Shown one piece after another: positions 33,881 through 42,086 of a DNA stretch of 64,000 nucleotides. The stretch lies in NCBI RefSeq assembly GCF_004122145.1, contig NZ_SBKQ01000003.1, positions 248,001-312,000 on the forward strand. The letters run 5' to 3'. Source of the DNA: Flavobacterium piscinae (lineage in GTDB: Bacteria; Bacteroidota; Bacteroidia; Flavobacteriales; Flavobacteriaceae). The translations under genes were made by a program, and so were the position numbers. The notes beneath the pieces were generated by a model that saw nothing but the letters and a program-made list of their open reading frames with translations, had not been told where the DNA came from and did no database searches. Within the stretch, counting starts at the first letter, position 1. Every line of letters begins with the position of its first letter.

Positions 33881-36265
33881 ATGAAAAAAAACTACGTTTC
33901 GCTATTAATTTCCATTTTAGTTGTGGGAATTATTTGGTTGATTTTTCACCGAATGATGCCCTCTGATTATTCAAAAGGGAATGTGCCACTTTCAGAATTC
34001 TCAACTGAAAGAGCTTTAAAACATGTGAAAGAAATTTCAAAAGAACCGCATTATGTGGGATCTCCATACCATCAAAATGTTATTAATTATTTAGAAAGTG
34101 AGTTAAAAAAATTAGGGCTTGCACCACAAATTCAAAAAAGTACCATTCTGAGCAAATGGAATAATTTAGTGGAAACACAAAATATTGTTGCCAAAATAAA
34201 AGGTTTCGATTCATCAAAATCACTTTTGTTACTCACTCACTTTGACAGTGCTCCGCACACCAAATCGTACGGTGCGAGCGATGATGCCAATGGTTTAGGC
34301 GTTATTTTAGAAGGAATCAGAACCTATTTACATACGAACAAAACACCAAAAAATGATATTATCATAGTGTTTTCAGATGCAGAAGAATTGGGTTTAAACG
34401 GTGCTTATGCTTTTGCTTCTGAACATCCATTAGCTAAAGAAGTCGGTTTAGTCATCAATTTTGAAGCCCGTGGAACTGCCGGACCGTCTATGATGTTGGC
34501 AGAAACCAACGGGGGAAATGCTAATTTGATTAAAACCTTTAGTGAAGCCAATCCAAAATATCCGGTTTCCAATTCGTTGATGTACAGTATTTATAAAATG
34601 TTGCCCAACGATACCGATTTAACCGCCTTTCGTGAAAAAGCCGATATTCCGGGATTCAATTTTGCTTTTATTGATGATCATTTTGACTATCATACGGTTC
34701 AAGATAATTTTGAAAACATTACACCCGAATCCATTGAACATCAAGCAACCTATTTAATGCCGCTTTTAACTTATTATGCCAATGCAGATTTAAATAAATT
34801 AAAAACAGATGAAGAGCATGTTTATTTTAGTTCATCGATTGGATTCTTTCATTATCCTTTTTCATGGAATTTTCCGCTTGTAATTGTGGCATTTGTACTT
34901 TTTCTTGGCATTGTTACCATTGGATTAGGAAAACATTTATTGGATTTTAAAGAAGTGATACGCGGATTTGTTCCTTTATTGTTATCGATTATTATTGTTG
35001 GATTAGTTACATTTTTTGGGTGGGAAATGATTTTATCACTGTATCCACAGTACCAAGATATGCTCCATAAATTTACTTATAACGGACATAGTTATATTGC
35101 TGCATTTGTTTTATTATCAATAGCCATCTGTTTTTGGGTGTATGCGAAATTTACCAAAAGTAAATTAGTGCCAAGTCATTTTGTAGCTCCTGTATTTTTG
35201 TGGTTCATCATCAATTTTTTAATTTGTTTCTATTTAAAAGGAGCGGCATTTTTTATTTTCCCTGCCTATTTTGCCGTTTTTACACTTGCTTTTTTTGTCT
35301 TTAAAGAAAAATCAAATCCATTTATAAATGTAGCTTTTAGCATTCCGGCTTTGCTAATTTTTATTCCGTTTATTCAATTATTACCAATTGGTTTGGGATT
35401 AAAAATGCTGGCCGGAAGTGCCGTTTTAGTTGTGCTGACCTTTACGCTTTTGCTCCCTGTTTTTGGTAATTATTCAATGAAAGTCGGTTGGGGAACTTTT
35501 TTATTTATCATTTCCATCGGGTTTTTTATCAAAGCTCATTTTGATGGAAAATTTGAAAAAGGGAAAGGAAAACCCAACAGCCTTCTTTACGTTTATAATG
35601 CCGATAAAGACCAAGCCAATTGGGCAACGTATGATAAAGTGTTGGATAATTGGACCAAAAATTATCTAGGCGAAAAACCTAATTTAGACATTAGTTTAAA
35701 TCAACACGGACTATCCAGCAAATACAATTCAGGTTATAGTTATTCCGCTGAAGCTCCAAAGAAAAACATACCCCAACCTACCTTTACTTTTCTAAGAGAT
35801 ACAGTAGTGGGCAATCAACGGGCATTAACAATTAGAATTGATGCTAATAGAAACGTTAACCGCATGGATGTTTTTGCTCCTGAAAAACTCAAAATTCATC
35901 ATTTAAAAGCCAATGGCATCAAAAACATTAACCAAGAAGGAAGTCTTTTTAAACGTAAAAAATCCAATGTGCTGAACTATTATCCCATCAATAACAAACC
36001 ACTCACGTTGAGTTTTCAAATTCATAAAGACGATAAATTGGATTTGGATGTGATGATTTCTTCTTTTGATTTATTGGAAAATCCAAAATTCAGTATTCCG
36101 AAACGTCCGGATTCGTTTATTCCAATGCCATTTGTATTAACTGATGCTATTATTGTGAAAAAGAAAATATTTAAATCTGTTCCCAAAAAAGTTCAAATTA
36201 TCGAAAACATTGAATCAGCCATCGATACATTAATCACTAAAAAAGACACTCTTGAAACAAATTAG
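33881..36265 (+). CDS. M28-family membrane aminopeptidase
   Basis: The 794-residue protein has an N-terminal membrane helix (residues about 7-23), then an M28 zinc aminopeptidase domain (residues about 40-300). Metal ligands are visible in LTHFDSAPH (His), GASDDANGLGV (Asp), SDAEELGLNGA (Glu-Glu), NFEARG (Glu) and FDYHTVQDN (His). A block of about nine membrane helices follows (residues 325-560), then a C-terminal periplasmic domain. This layout resembles ER aminopeptidase-like multi-pass M28 proteins. It may clear peptides in the periplasm. It overlaps the next gene by 14 bases. Confidence 0.88.
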   Translation: MKKNYVSLLISILVVGIIWLIFHRMMPSDYSKGNVPLSEFSTERALKHVKEISKEPHYVGSPYHQNVINYLESELKKLGLAPQIQKSTILSKWNNLVETQNIVAKIKGFDSSKSLLLLTHFDSAPHTKSYGASDDANGLGVILEGIRTYLHTNKTPKNDIIIVFSDAEELGLNGAYAFASEHPLAKEVGLVINFEARGTAGPSMMLAETNGGNANLIKTFSEANPKYPVSNSLMYSIYKMLPNDTDLTAFREKADIPGFNFAFIDDHFDYHTVQDNFENITPESIEHQATYLMPLLTYYANADLNKLKTDEEHVYFSSSIGFFHYPFSWNFPLVIVAFVLFLGIVTIGLGKHLLDFKEVIRGFVPLLLSIIIVGLVTFFGWEMILSLYPQYQDMLHKFTYNGHSYIAAFVLLSIAICFWVYAKFTKSKLVPSHFVAPVFLWFIINFLICFYLKGAAFFIFPAYFAVFTLAFFVFKEKSNPFINVAFSIPALLIFIPFIQLLPIGLGLKMLAGSAVLVVLTFTLLLPVFGNYSMKVGWGTFLFIISIGFFIKAHFDGKFEKGKGKPNSLLYVYNADKDQANWATYDKVLDNWTKNYLGEKPNLDISLNQHGLSSKYNSGYSYSAEAPKKNIPQPTFTFLRDTVVGNQRALTIRIDANRNVNRMDVFAPEKLKIHHLKANGIKNINQEGSLFKRKKSNVLNYYPINNKPLTLSFQIHKDDKLDLDVMISSFDLLENPKFSIPKRPDSFIPMPFVLTDAIIVKKKIFKSVPKKVQIIENIESAIDTLITKKDTLETN

Positions 36266-37052
36266 TATTTTAGGTTGTGGCTGGCTGGGAATGCCTTTGG
36301 CGAAACATTTGCTTCAAAAAGGCTATTCGATAAAAGGTTCAACTACAACGGAGACAAAATTAGAATTACTTCAAAATGAAGGAATTACACCTTTTTTAAT
36401 TTCGCTTAAAGCGAATGACATCCCGAGTATTCATGATGCTTTTCTGGAAAATTCTGAAATTTTGATCATCAATATTCCACCCGGATTAAGAGGAAGTTCT
36501 GGTGAAAGTTTCGTTGCGAAAATGGAGAATTTTGTTCAGTTTGTAGAAAAATCATCGATTAAAAAAGTGATTTTTGTGAGTTCCAATTCGGTTTATGCAG
36601 ATGAAAATCAAATTGTAACTGAAGAAACAATACCAAATCCGGAAACGGAAAGCGGAAAACAATTGTTTATTGTTGAAAATTTACTTTTACAAAACACTAA
36701 TTTTCAAACTACAATTCTTCGTTTTGGCGGGTTAATTGGCGAAGACCGTCATCCTATTACTTTTTTAGCGGGAAGAAGTAATCTAGAAAATCCGGAAGCT
36801 CCCATCAACTTAATTCATCAAGTGGATTGTATTGAAATCATTCGCATAATTATTGAAAAAGAGGTGTGGAATACAGTTTTTAATGCGGTCGCACCTTTTC
36901 ATCCCAGTCGAAAAAAATATTACACCAAAAAAGCAGAAGAACTGAATTTAGTTCCGCCTCAATTTAATGAAAATCAACCTTCTGTAGGGAAAACGATTTC
37001 GTCAGACAAATTGATAAGGATTTTGAACTATGAATTTAAAAATTTAGGTTAA
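36252..37052 (+). CDS. NAD(P)-dependent SDR-family oxidoreductase
   Basis: This 266-residue Rossmann protein opens with KQISILGCGWLGMPLAKHL (GxGxxG). FVSSNSVYADE is the Ser motif, but the Tyr-x-x-x-Lys is absent in the usual place. It resembles YeeZ-like atypical SDRs with unknown substrates. The start codon is TTG at 36252, inside the M28 gene, as no ATG is in frame near the start and homology begins at once. The 14-base overlap suggests coupling. The end carries the -7 box region of gpsA. Confidence 0.8.
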   Translation: MKQISILGCGWLGMPLAKHLLQKGYSIKGSTTTETKLELLQNEGITPFLISLKANDIPSIHDAFLENSEILIINIPPGLRGSSGESFVAKMENFVQFVEKSSIKKVIFVSSNSVYADENQIVTEETIPNPETESGKQLFIVENLLLQNTNFQTTILRFGGLIGEDRHPITFLAGRSNLENPEAPINLIHQVDCIEIIRIIIEKEVWNTVFNAVAPFHPSRKKYYTKKAEELNLVPPQFNENQPSVGKTISSDKLIRILNYEFKNLG

Positions 37053-37055
37053 ATT

Positions 37056-37063
37056 TACCTTTG
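37056..37063 (+). promoter_or_regulatory. Bacteroidota -7 box before gpsA
   Basis: TACCTTTG followed by CAAA, immediately after the previous stop and 17 bases before the gpsA ATG. A TTTG at 37022 is too far upstream (30 bases). Confidence 0.55.
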
Positions 37064-37080
37064 CAAACTAAACTAATACA

Positions 37081-38076
37081 ATGAACAATTCTCAAAAATT
37101 TGCAGTTATTGGTGGCGGAAGTTGGGCTACAGCCATAGCAAAAATGTTGTGTGTTAACCAATCGGAAATTTGTTGGTACATGCGAAATCAAAACGCTATT
37201 GACCATCTGAAAACTGAAAAGCATAATCCGAATTACTTGAGTTCAGTTGAATTTGATACCAAAAAACTAAAACTCACAACCGACATTAATGAAGCCGTTC
37301 GTTATGCAGATATTTTAATTTTCGCCATTCCATCCGCTTTTTTAAATACAGAATTGGAAAAATTAACGGAATCGTTAGATAAAAAAATCATATTTTCAGC
37401 TATCAAAGGAATTGTTCCTGAAACCTTTTTGATTGTAGGCGAACATTTTCACAAACAATACAACATTCCATACGAAAACATTGGAGTTATTACCGGTCCG
37501 TGTCATGCTGAAGAAGTGGCATTGGAACGTCTTTCCTACTTAACCATTGCGTGTGCCGATGCGTCAAAAGCCAAAATTGTGGCCAAAAATTTAAACAGCA
37601 ATTACATCAAAACCAAAATTTCAGACGACATTATCGGAACTGAATATGCCGCCATGCTCAAAAACATTTATGCGATTGCGGCCGGAATGGCTCATGGTTT
37701 GGGTTATGGGGATAATTTTCAAGCCTTGTTGATGAGTAATGCCGTTCGGGAGATGAAAAAGTTCATTCGAAAAGTGCATAAAATGAAACGAAACATCAAT
37801 GATTCTGCTTATTTAGGTGATTTATTGGTAACCGGTTATTCTGTTTTTTCTCGAAACAGAATGTTCGGAAACATGATTGGAAAAGGCTACACCGTGAAAA
37901 GTGCCATGATGGAAATGAGCATGGTTGCCGAAGGATATTATGCCGTAAAAAGTGCGTACAAACTGAACCTAGACTACCAAGCTAAAACCCCGATTATTGA
38001 TGCGGTTTATCAAATTCTCTACGAAAGTAAAGACCCGAAAAGTGTGTTTAAAAAGTTGACGGATAAGTTGGATTAA
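37081..38076 (+). CDS. gpsA: Glycerol-3-phosphate dehydrogenase [NAD(P)+]
   Basis: This soluble enzyme reduces dihydroxyacetone phosphate to sn-glycerol-3-phosphate for phospholipids. The 331-residue protein has the NAD motif IGGGSWATAIAKML, IFAIPSAFLNTEL, SAIKGIVPETF, TGPCHAEEVALE (substrate Lys/His region), and the C-terminal helical AAMLKNIYAIAAGMAHGLGY. It ends ahead of a convergent gene with an imperfect hairpin between. Length and motifs are normal. Confidence 0.95.
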   Translation: MNNSQKFAVIGGGSWATAIAKMLCVNQSEICWYMRNQNAIDHLKTEKHNPNYLSSVEFDTKKLKLTTDINEAVRYADILIFAIPSAFLNTELEKLTESLDKKIIFSAIKGIVPETFLIVGEHFHKQYNIPYENIGVITGPCHAEEVALERLSYLTIACADASKAKIVAKNLNSNYIKTKISDDIIGTEYAAMLKNIYAIAAGMAHGLGYGDNFQALLMSNAVREMKKFIRKVHKMKRNINDSAYLGDLLVTGYSVFSRNRMFGNMIGKGYTVKSAMMEMSMVAEGYYAVKSAYKLNLDYQAKTPIIDAVYQILYESKDPKSVFKKLTDKLD

Positions 38077-38082
38077 TTTATT

Positions 38083-38166
38083 AAGAAAATAGATTATAGA
38101 ATAAAGAAAATAGACAAGACACGTATAGCTTTAGTCTATTTTCTATACTCTTTGTTCTATATTCTT
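38083..38166. terminator. Imperfect inverted repeat between convergent genes
   Basis: AAGAAAATAGATTATAGAAT... with AAAATAGAC (left) is mirrored by GTCTATTTTCTATACTCTTT and ATATTCTTTT (right). The arms are composed of repeated TAGAAAATAGA words. It is a likely bidirectional terminator. Confidence 0.55.
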
Positions 38167-38574
38167 TTACTTCACCACCACCCCATTCTTAAACAAAACC
38201 GGTACTTCTTCCGTTGCACGTTCGTTGATGGTGTTGGTTCTAAAGGTAAATTTTTTGTCGTATAAAGTATTTCCAATGAAATAGGTTACCATGAATTCAT
38301 TATTTAAGGCCAAAACACTGGTTTCAATCATTTCAATTTTCACAGCCGAAACTGAGGGAATTTCCATAAAAGCATGACGCAATAAGGACGTTTTTTTCAT
38401 TTCGCCATTAACCGTACCAAACGCTTTTGAAACGACCATCACGCTGTCTAATTTAAAGTCGCTGTCATTGATGAGATATACATTCCAAACATTATCCATA
38501 AAGTCATCGTTCCATTCTTGGATGGCTGCTAAAAAGACGTTTTCTACTTTTGGGATGATAATGTCGGATTTCAT
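38167..38574 (-). CDS. Conserved hypothetical protein beside pheS
   Basis: The 135-residue soluble protein has no signal peptide or membrane segment and is probably a single alpha/beta fold (NVWNVYLINDSDFKLDSVMV, FMVTYFIGNTLYDKKFTF). Homologues stand next to pheS in flavobacteria and have at times been named after it, but there is no synthetase domain. It lies 82 bases after pheS on the same strand, across a hairpin repeat. The function is unknown. Confidence 0.72.
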   Translation of the reverse strand: MKSDIIIPKVENVFLAAIQEWNDDFMDNVWNVYLINDSDFKLDSVMVVSKAFGTVNGEMKKTSLLRHAFMEIPSVSAVKIEMIETSVLALNNEFMVTYFIGNTLYDKKFTFRTNTINERATEEVPVLFKNGVVVK

Positions 38575-38590
38575 GGGATTAACGATTAAA

Positions 38591-38642
38591 GAATGACGAT
38601 TTTTGATTGTGGAATTAAATCTGCAATCAAAAATCGTTATTC
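38591..38642. repeat. Inverted word-like repeat between pheS and the hypothetical gene
   Basis: ACGATTTTTGATTG (38596-38609) and CAATCAAAAATCGT (38624-38637) are perfect over 14 bases, and the arms extend to about 19 with one mismatch. AACGATTTTTGATT recurs at 24372, upstream of the S66/yraN gap. Confidence 0.75.
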
Positions 38643-38656
38643 ATAATTCTAAATTC

Positions 38657-39676
38657 TTATATACTGGTTTTAAATTGCTCCAAAAAGCGAACATCATTTT
38701 CATAAAACATACGAATATCGCCAATTTGGTATAAAAGCATGGCAATCCGTTCGATTCCCATACCGAAAGCAAAACCGTTGTATTCATCCGGATTGATGCC
38801 ACAATTTTTCAACACATTTGGGTCAACCATTCCGCAACCCATGATTTCCAACCATCCGGTTCCTTTGGTGATGCGGTAATCGGTTTCGGTTTTTAAACCC
38901 CAATAAATATCTACCTCAGCACTTGGCTCAGTAAAAGGAAAATAAGAAGGTCTCAAACGAATTTTTGACTTTCCGAACATTTCTTTGGTGAAATATAAAA
39001 GTGTTTGCTTTAAGTCAGCAAACGAAACATCTTTATCAATATACAAACCTTCCACTTGGTGGAAAATACAGTGTGAACGCGAAGAAACGGCTTCATTACG
39101 GAAAACCCTTCCCGGAGAAATCGTACGAATAGGTGGCTTGTTATTTTCCATATACCGCACCTGAACCGAAGATGTATGCGTTCGCAACAACACATCAGGA
39201 TTGGTTTGAATAAAAAACGTGTCTTGCATATCTCTTGCCGGATGGTATTCCGGAAGGTTTAACGCGGTAAAATTATGCCAATCGTCTTCAATTTCAGGAC
39301 CTTCGGAAACATTGAAACCAATATTTGAAAAGATATCAATAATTTGGTTTTTTACTAATGATATTGGATGACGAGATCCAATTGGAAAAGGCTCCCCCGG
39401 ACGCGTCAAATCACCAAAAAGGCCAACCGATTCTTCTTTGCTTTCCAACAATTCCTGAATGGATTTTACTTTTTCTTCGGCGGTGTTTTTCAACGTATTG
39501 ATTACCTGACCAAATTCTTTTTTCTGTTCGTTGGGAACATTCTTAAATTCGGCAAACAGTTCTTTTAAAAGCCCTTTACTTCCCAGGAATTTTATTCTGA
39601 ATTGTTCAAGAGTTTCTTTATTATCCGTTTGAAAAGCTTGTGCTTCGCCAATGTATTCTTTTATCTTGTCTATCAT
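38657..39676 (-). CDS. pheS: Phenylalanyl-tRNA synthetase alpha subunit
   Basis: PheS is the catalytic subunit of the alpha2-beta2 enzyme that charges tRNA(Phe). The 339-residue protein has an N-terminal coiled-coil (residues 1-85), class II motif 2 around [12 protein letters not shown] and [20 protein letters not shown], and motif 3 [16 protein letters not shown]. PheT is not in the window, so pheS and pheT are apart here, as in many Bacteroidota. A -7 box lies 19 bases upstream of the ATG. Confidence 0.97.
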   Translation of the reverse strand: MIDKIKEYIGEAQAFQTDNKETLEQFRIKFLGSKGLLKELFAEFKNVPNEQKKEFGQVINTLKNTAEEKVKSIQELLESKEESVGLFGDLTRPGEPFPIGSRHPISLVKNQIIDIFSNIGFNVSEGPEIEDDWHNFTALNLPEYHPARDMQDTFFIQTNPDVLLRTHTSSVQVRYMENNKPPIRTISPGRVFRNEAVSSRSHCIFHQVEGLYIDKDVSFADLKQTLLYFTKEMFGKSKIRLRPSYFPFTEPSAEVDIYWGLKTETDYRITKGTGWLEIMGCGMVDPNVLKNCGINPDEYNGFAFGMGIERIAMLLYQIGDIRMFYENDVRFLEQFKTSI

Positions 39677-39695
39677 CGTACGTGCTGTAAAGGTG

Positions 39696-39703
39696 CAAAT
39701 TTA
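39696..39703 (-). promoter_or_regulatory. Bacteroidota -7 box before pheS
   Basis: The minus strand reads TAAATTTG, an exact TAnnTTTG, 19 bases before the pheS ATG. The -33 region is overlaid by the GGGAGTT repeat words at 39709-39741. Confidence 0.5.
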
Positions 39704-39708
39704 GGAAA

Positions 39709-39741
39709 AAGTTGGGAGTTGGGAGTTGAGACTTGGGAGTT
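39709..39741. repeat. Direct word-like repeat TTGGGAG
   Basis: AAAAAGTTGGGAGTTGGGAG then TTGAGACTTGGGAGTTTTT: the heptamer TTGGGAG occurs three times between pheS and the next gene, flanked by A5 and T5. Confidence 0.7.
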
Positions 39742-39758
39742 TTTGTAAAAACTGCAAA

Positions 39759-40115
39759 CTATTTAATCAACTCACGCTCCAAAAAATAATGCACAATCGC
39801 TTCTTTCATCAAAACCGACTGCTCGCCGGCTTTTAAAGGCGGAAGTTCTTCTTTTACTTTGTAATGTGGCCAACCATCGTTATCGTAAAAATCAAATTCA
39901 TAATAGCCATACGGTTCGAGTAGGCGACAAATCGCTATATGCATTAAATTTATTTTTTCATCTTTTTTGAAGGTTTGTTTAACCTTGCCCAATTCTTGCA
40001 CGCCAATAAGATAAATGATGGCATCGAGGTAGAGTTCATCACCATCGGCAAATTGATTGGATAGTATGTTGACAACGTTTTCCCAACGTTCTTTTAATTG
40101 TATATCTCTTGACAT
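39759..40115 (-). CDS. Conserved hypothetical protein
   Basis: The 118-residue soluble protein is rich in acidic and aromatic residues (LLEPYGYYEFDFYDNDGW, LKAGEQSVLMKEAIVHYFLE) and has no membrane segment. I do not recognise a named family; the sequence has the look of a conserved flavobacterial protein. It has its own -7 box at 40176 and lies 82 bases upstream of pheS, which may be read from it. Confidence 0.68.
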   Translation of the reverse strand: MSRDIQLKERWENVVNILSNQFADGDELYLDAIIYLIGVQELGKVKQTFKKDEKINLMHIAICRLLEPYGYYEFDFYDNDGWPHYKVKEELPPLKAGEQSVLMKEAIVHYFLERELIK

Positions 40116-40175
40116 GATGGAAGATGGAAGTGGGAATATGGAAGAGTTATTTCATCCTTCATCCACTATTTTTAG

Positions 40176-40183
40176 CAAAGATA
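40176..40183 (-). promoter_or_regulatory. Bacteroidota -7 box before the 118-residue gene
   Basis: The minus strand reads TATCTTTG, 60 bases before the ATG at 40115, an exact consensus. No clear -33. Confidence 0.42.
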
Positions 40184-40216
40184 AGTTTTTAGTTTAAAAC
40201 CATTAAAATAAAGACA

Positions 40217-40334
40217 TTTTAGAACACAGATTTAAGAAATAAGAATAATTTATAAAATCAAAACTTAAATTATTTAAACCATTAAGGCATTAAAATGCAT
40301 TAAGGCTTAATGTAACTTAATATCTTAATGGTTC
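40217..40334. repeat. Word-like inverted repeat in the divergent cvpA intergenic region
   Basis: The perfect pair AACCATTAAG (40277-40286) and CTTAATGGTT (40324-40333) encloses an inner hairpin CATTAAG/CTTAATG (40299-40311 region). Upstream, TTTTAGAACACAGATTT (from 40217) is the same word as at 54380. Both lie in the 255-base gap 40116-40370, which otherwise holds only the two -7 boxes. Confidence 0.65.
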
Positions 40335-40346
40335 AAGAAAATCTAT

Positions 40347-40354
40347 TATTTTTG
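40347..40354 (+). promoter_or_regulatory. Bacteroidota -7 box before cvpA
   Basis: TATTTTTG, exact TAnnTTTG, 16 bases before the cvpA ATG at 40371, right after the inverted repeat. Confidence 0.5.
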
Positions 40355-40370
40355 TTTAAATAGAAAAAAA

Positions 40371-40889
40371 ATGGATATTGTAATTGGTATTGTATTGATT
40401 ATTGGATTGTATTCCGGCATTAAAAACGGTTTGTTTGTTGAAATTGCTTCCATCATTTCATTTATTTTAGGCGTTTTTCTCGCGATTAAATTTTCGTATT
40501 TGGCAAAAGGTTTTTTGGAAGGTTTTGTTAGTTGGAATCCTAAAACGATTCAAATTACTGCTTTTGTATTGACCTTAATTTTGGTTGTAATTGGCGTTCA
40601 TTTGTTGGCAAAAATATTTACAAAAATCGCTGATTTTGCTTTTTTGGGTTGGGTAAATAAATTAGCCGGCGGGATTTTCAGCATTTTAAAAACAGCTTTG
40701 TTGATTGGAATTGTGCTGAATTTAGTTCAAAAAATAAACGTAGATAATCAATTGATTTCCAAAGAAAAACAGGAAAAATCACTATTGTATCGCCCTATTG
40801 TAGACACGACTGCTTTTATGATGCAAATGGTTACGAATTGGATTGACGATGTAAAAGCAATTTATAAAGAAACTATTTCAACTCCTTAA
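40371..40889 (+). CDS. CvpA-family membrane protein
   Basis: The 172-residue inner-membrane protein has four helices (residues about 3-20, 28-46, 64-84 and 100-122) and fits the CvpA (colicin V production) family: GIVLIIGLYSGIKNGLFVEI at the N-terminus and LLAKIFTKIADFAFLGWVNK with LAGGIFSILKTALL. The family is involved in envelope or stress adaptation, poorly understood. Its end overlaps the convergent batE by 17 bases. Confidence 0.88.
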   Translation: MDIVIGIVLIIGLYSGIKNGLFVEIASIISFILGVFLAIKFSYLAKGFLEGFVSWNPKTIQITAFVLTLILVVIGVHLLAKIFTKIADFAFLGWVNKLAGGIFSILKTALLIGIVLNLVQKINVDNQLISKEKQEKSLLYRPIVDTTAFMMQMVTNWIDDVKAIYKETISTP

Positions 40890-41616
40890 TGGCTTCGCTT
40901 AAAATCCAACCTTCGGTTTCATCGGTGAGTTGAATTTTTTTCCAATTGTCAACTGTTTCTAAAACAAAAACTTTTGTGCCTTCGTGAAGAACGAAAGCTT
41001 CTGTGGCATTTTCTCTTGGTTCGTTTTTCACTGAAATTATTTGTTCAAACACAATAGCCGGACGTTCGGTTTGATACAAGTTTTTTTCAAAAATAGCCGC
41101 TCCAACAGCCATTAAAATCAAAATTGGAACAATAAACATTCCCACAAAAAAAATACGTTTTGCCAAGGTTGTTTGCGAGAAATAATAGCCTATAAAAAAC
41201 AACAAAAACAAAATGGCTAATCCAATTGAAATATAGGCCCAAGTATTATAGTGAAATAATCCTGTGAAATTACCAAGTATTTTTTCAAAACCTACTTTTT
41301 GAACTTCTTTAATATCGTCTATTGTATTGTTTTTTGCGAATTTTAAGTTGTTTTGAATGTCTTTGTCGTTCGGACTAATTAAAAGTGCTTTTTCATAATA
41401 ATAAATCGCAGGAGCAATTTCGTTTAATTTATAATAACTATTAGCCAAATTAAAATACAAATCGCACGATTCTTTTTTGCCCTTTAAAATACTTTCATAC
41501 GCATTTATCGCTTCTTGATAATTGCCTTTACGATAGTGTTCGTTTCCTTTATCAAAAACACTCTGAGCCCAAAATGTTTGGGTTAGCAAGAGTAAAATAT
41601 AGATGATATTTTTCAT
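40873..41616 (-). CDS. batE: BatE: TPR and SH3-like protein of the aerotolerance operon
   Basis: The 247-residue protein has a signal segment, a TPR pair (GNEHYRKGNYQEAINAYESI, YFNLANSYYKLNEIAPAIYY), two membrane helices (about residues 128-147 and 160-180) and a C-terminal SH3-like domain (HEGTKVFVLETVDNWKKIQL). This is the BatE layout of the Bacteroidota Bat operon, tied to aerotolerance and envelope stress. It closes the operon, separated from batD by the GxxExxY insertion. It overlaps cvpA by 17 bases tail to tail. Confidence 0.88.
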   Translation of the reverse strand: MKNIIYILLLLTQTFWAQSVFDKGNEHYRKGNYQEAINAYESILKGKKESCDLYFNLANSYYKLNEIAPAIYYYEKALLISPNDKDIQNNLKFAKNNTIDDIKEVQKVGFEKILGNFTGLFHYNTWAYISIGLAILFLLFFIGYYFSQTTLAKRIFFVGMFIVPILILMAVGAAIFEKNLYQTERPAIVFEQIISVKNEPRENATEAFVLHEGTKVFVLETVDNWKKIQLTDETEGWILSEAIKELK

Positions 41617-41622
41617 TTTTCT

Positions 41623-41657
41623 TTACCGCGAAGTTCACTAAGAAGGCACAAAGGTCA
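41623..41657 (+). repeat. Left inverted end flanking the GxxExxY gene
   Basis: CCGCGAAGTTCACTAAGAAG then GCACAAAGGTCAC. The core TCACTAAGAAGGCACAAAG is identical, inverted, to the right end. It abuts the GxxExxY stop codon and lies seven bases before the batE ATG. Confidence 0.82.
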
Positions 41658-42038
41658 CTATTGAACGCCATTGATTACTCTTCGAACTCCATTTTTTAAT
41701 TGTTTAACATTAAAATTAATTAGCATTCCTAATTTACATTCTGTCAACTTCAAATAAGTCAAAATTTGAGCTAAATGAACTTCATTTAATGCTTCAACCG
41801 ATTTCACTTCAACAATAAATTTGTCTTCAATTATTATATCGATTCTGTAGCCAACATCCATTTTTACTTCTTCATAAATTAAAGGTAACGCTTTCTGTTT
41901 TTCTACTTTTAACGATTGCTTTTTTAATTCATAAAACAAACACTCTTCATAAGCACTTTCTAACAATCCCGGACCTAAAGCCTTGTGAACTTTTAAGGCG
42001 GCTTCAAAAACTATTTTTGAGATTTCATCTTCACTCAT
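41658..42038 (-). CDS. GxxExxY protein (PD-(D/E)xK nuclease superfamily), inserted in the Bat operon
   Basis: The 126-residue protein has the family signature GxxExxY as Gly24, Glu27, Tyr30 in LGPGLLESAYEECL. It has the nuclease-like pattern Asp67 (YRIDIII) then Glu77-x-Lys79 (VEVKS), and a conserved NEVHLAQILTYLKL. The family is spread widely as scattered copies of unknown function. Here it splits batD from batE, and its flanks are near-perfect inverted repeats, so it looks like a small mobile cassette. No transposase accompanies it. The nuclease activity is predicted only. Confidence 0.9.
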   Translation of the reverse strand: MSEDEISKIVFEAALKVHKALGPGLLESAYEECLFYELKKQSLKVEKQKALPLIYEEVKMDVGYRIDIIIEDKFIVEVKSVEALNEVHLAQILTYLKLTECKLGMLINFNVKQLKNGVRRVINGVQ

Positions 42039-42045
42039 AGTAAAC

Positions 42046-42086
42046 TTTTTGTGCTCTTTGTGCCTTCTTAGTGACCTTTGTGGTTA
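42046..42086 (-). repeat. Right inverted end flanking the GxxExxY gene
   Basis: Read on the minus strand: TTAACCACAAAGGTCACTAA then GAAGGCACAAAGAGCACAAA. It contains the same 19-base core TCACTAAGAAGGCACAAAG, in opposite orientation to the left end, and begins with the batD stop codon TAA. Confidence 0.82.

Noticed and set aside
38167..38574. Synthetase subunit function for the gene next to pheS
   Set aside because: It has no synthetase motif; the name in some records appears to come from its neighbour only.
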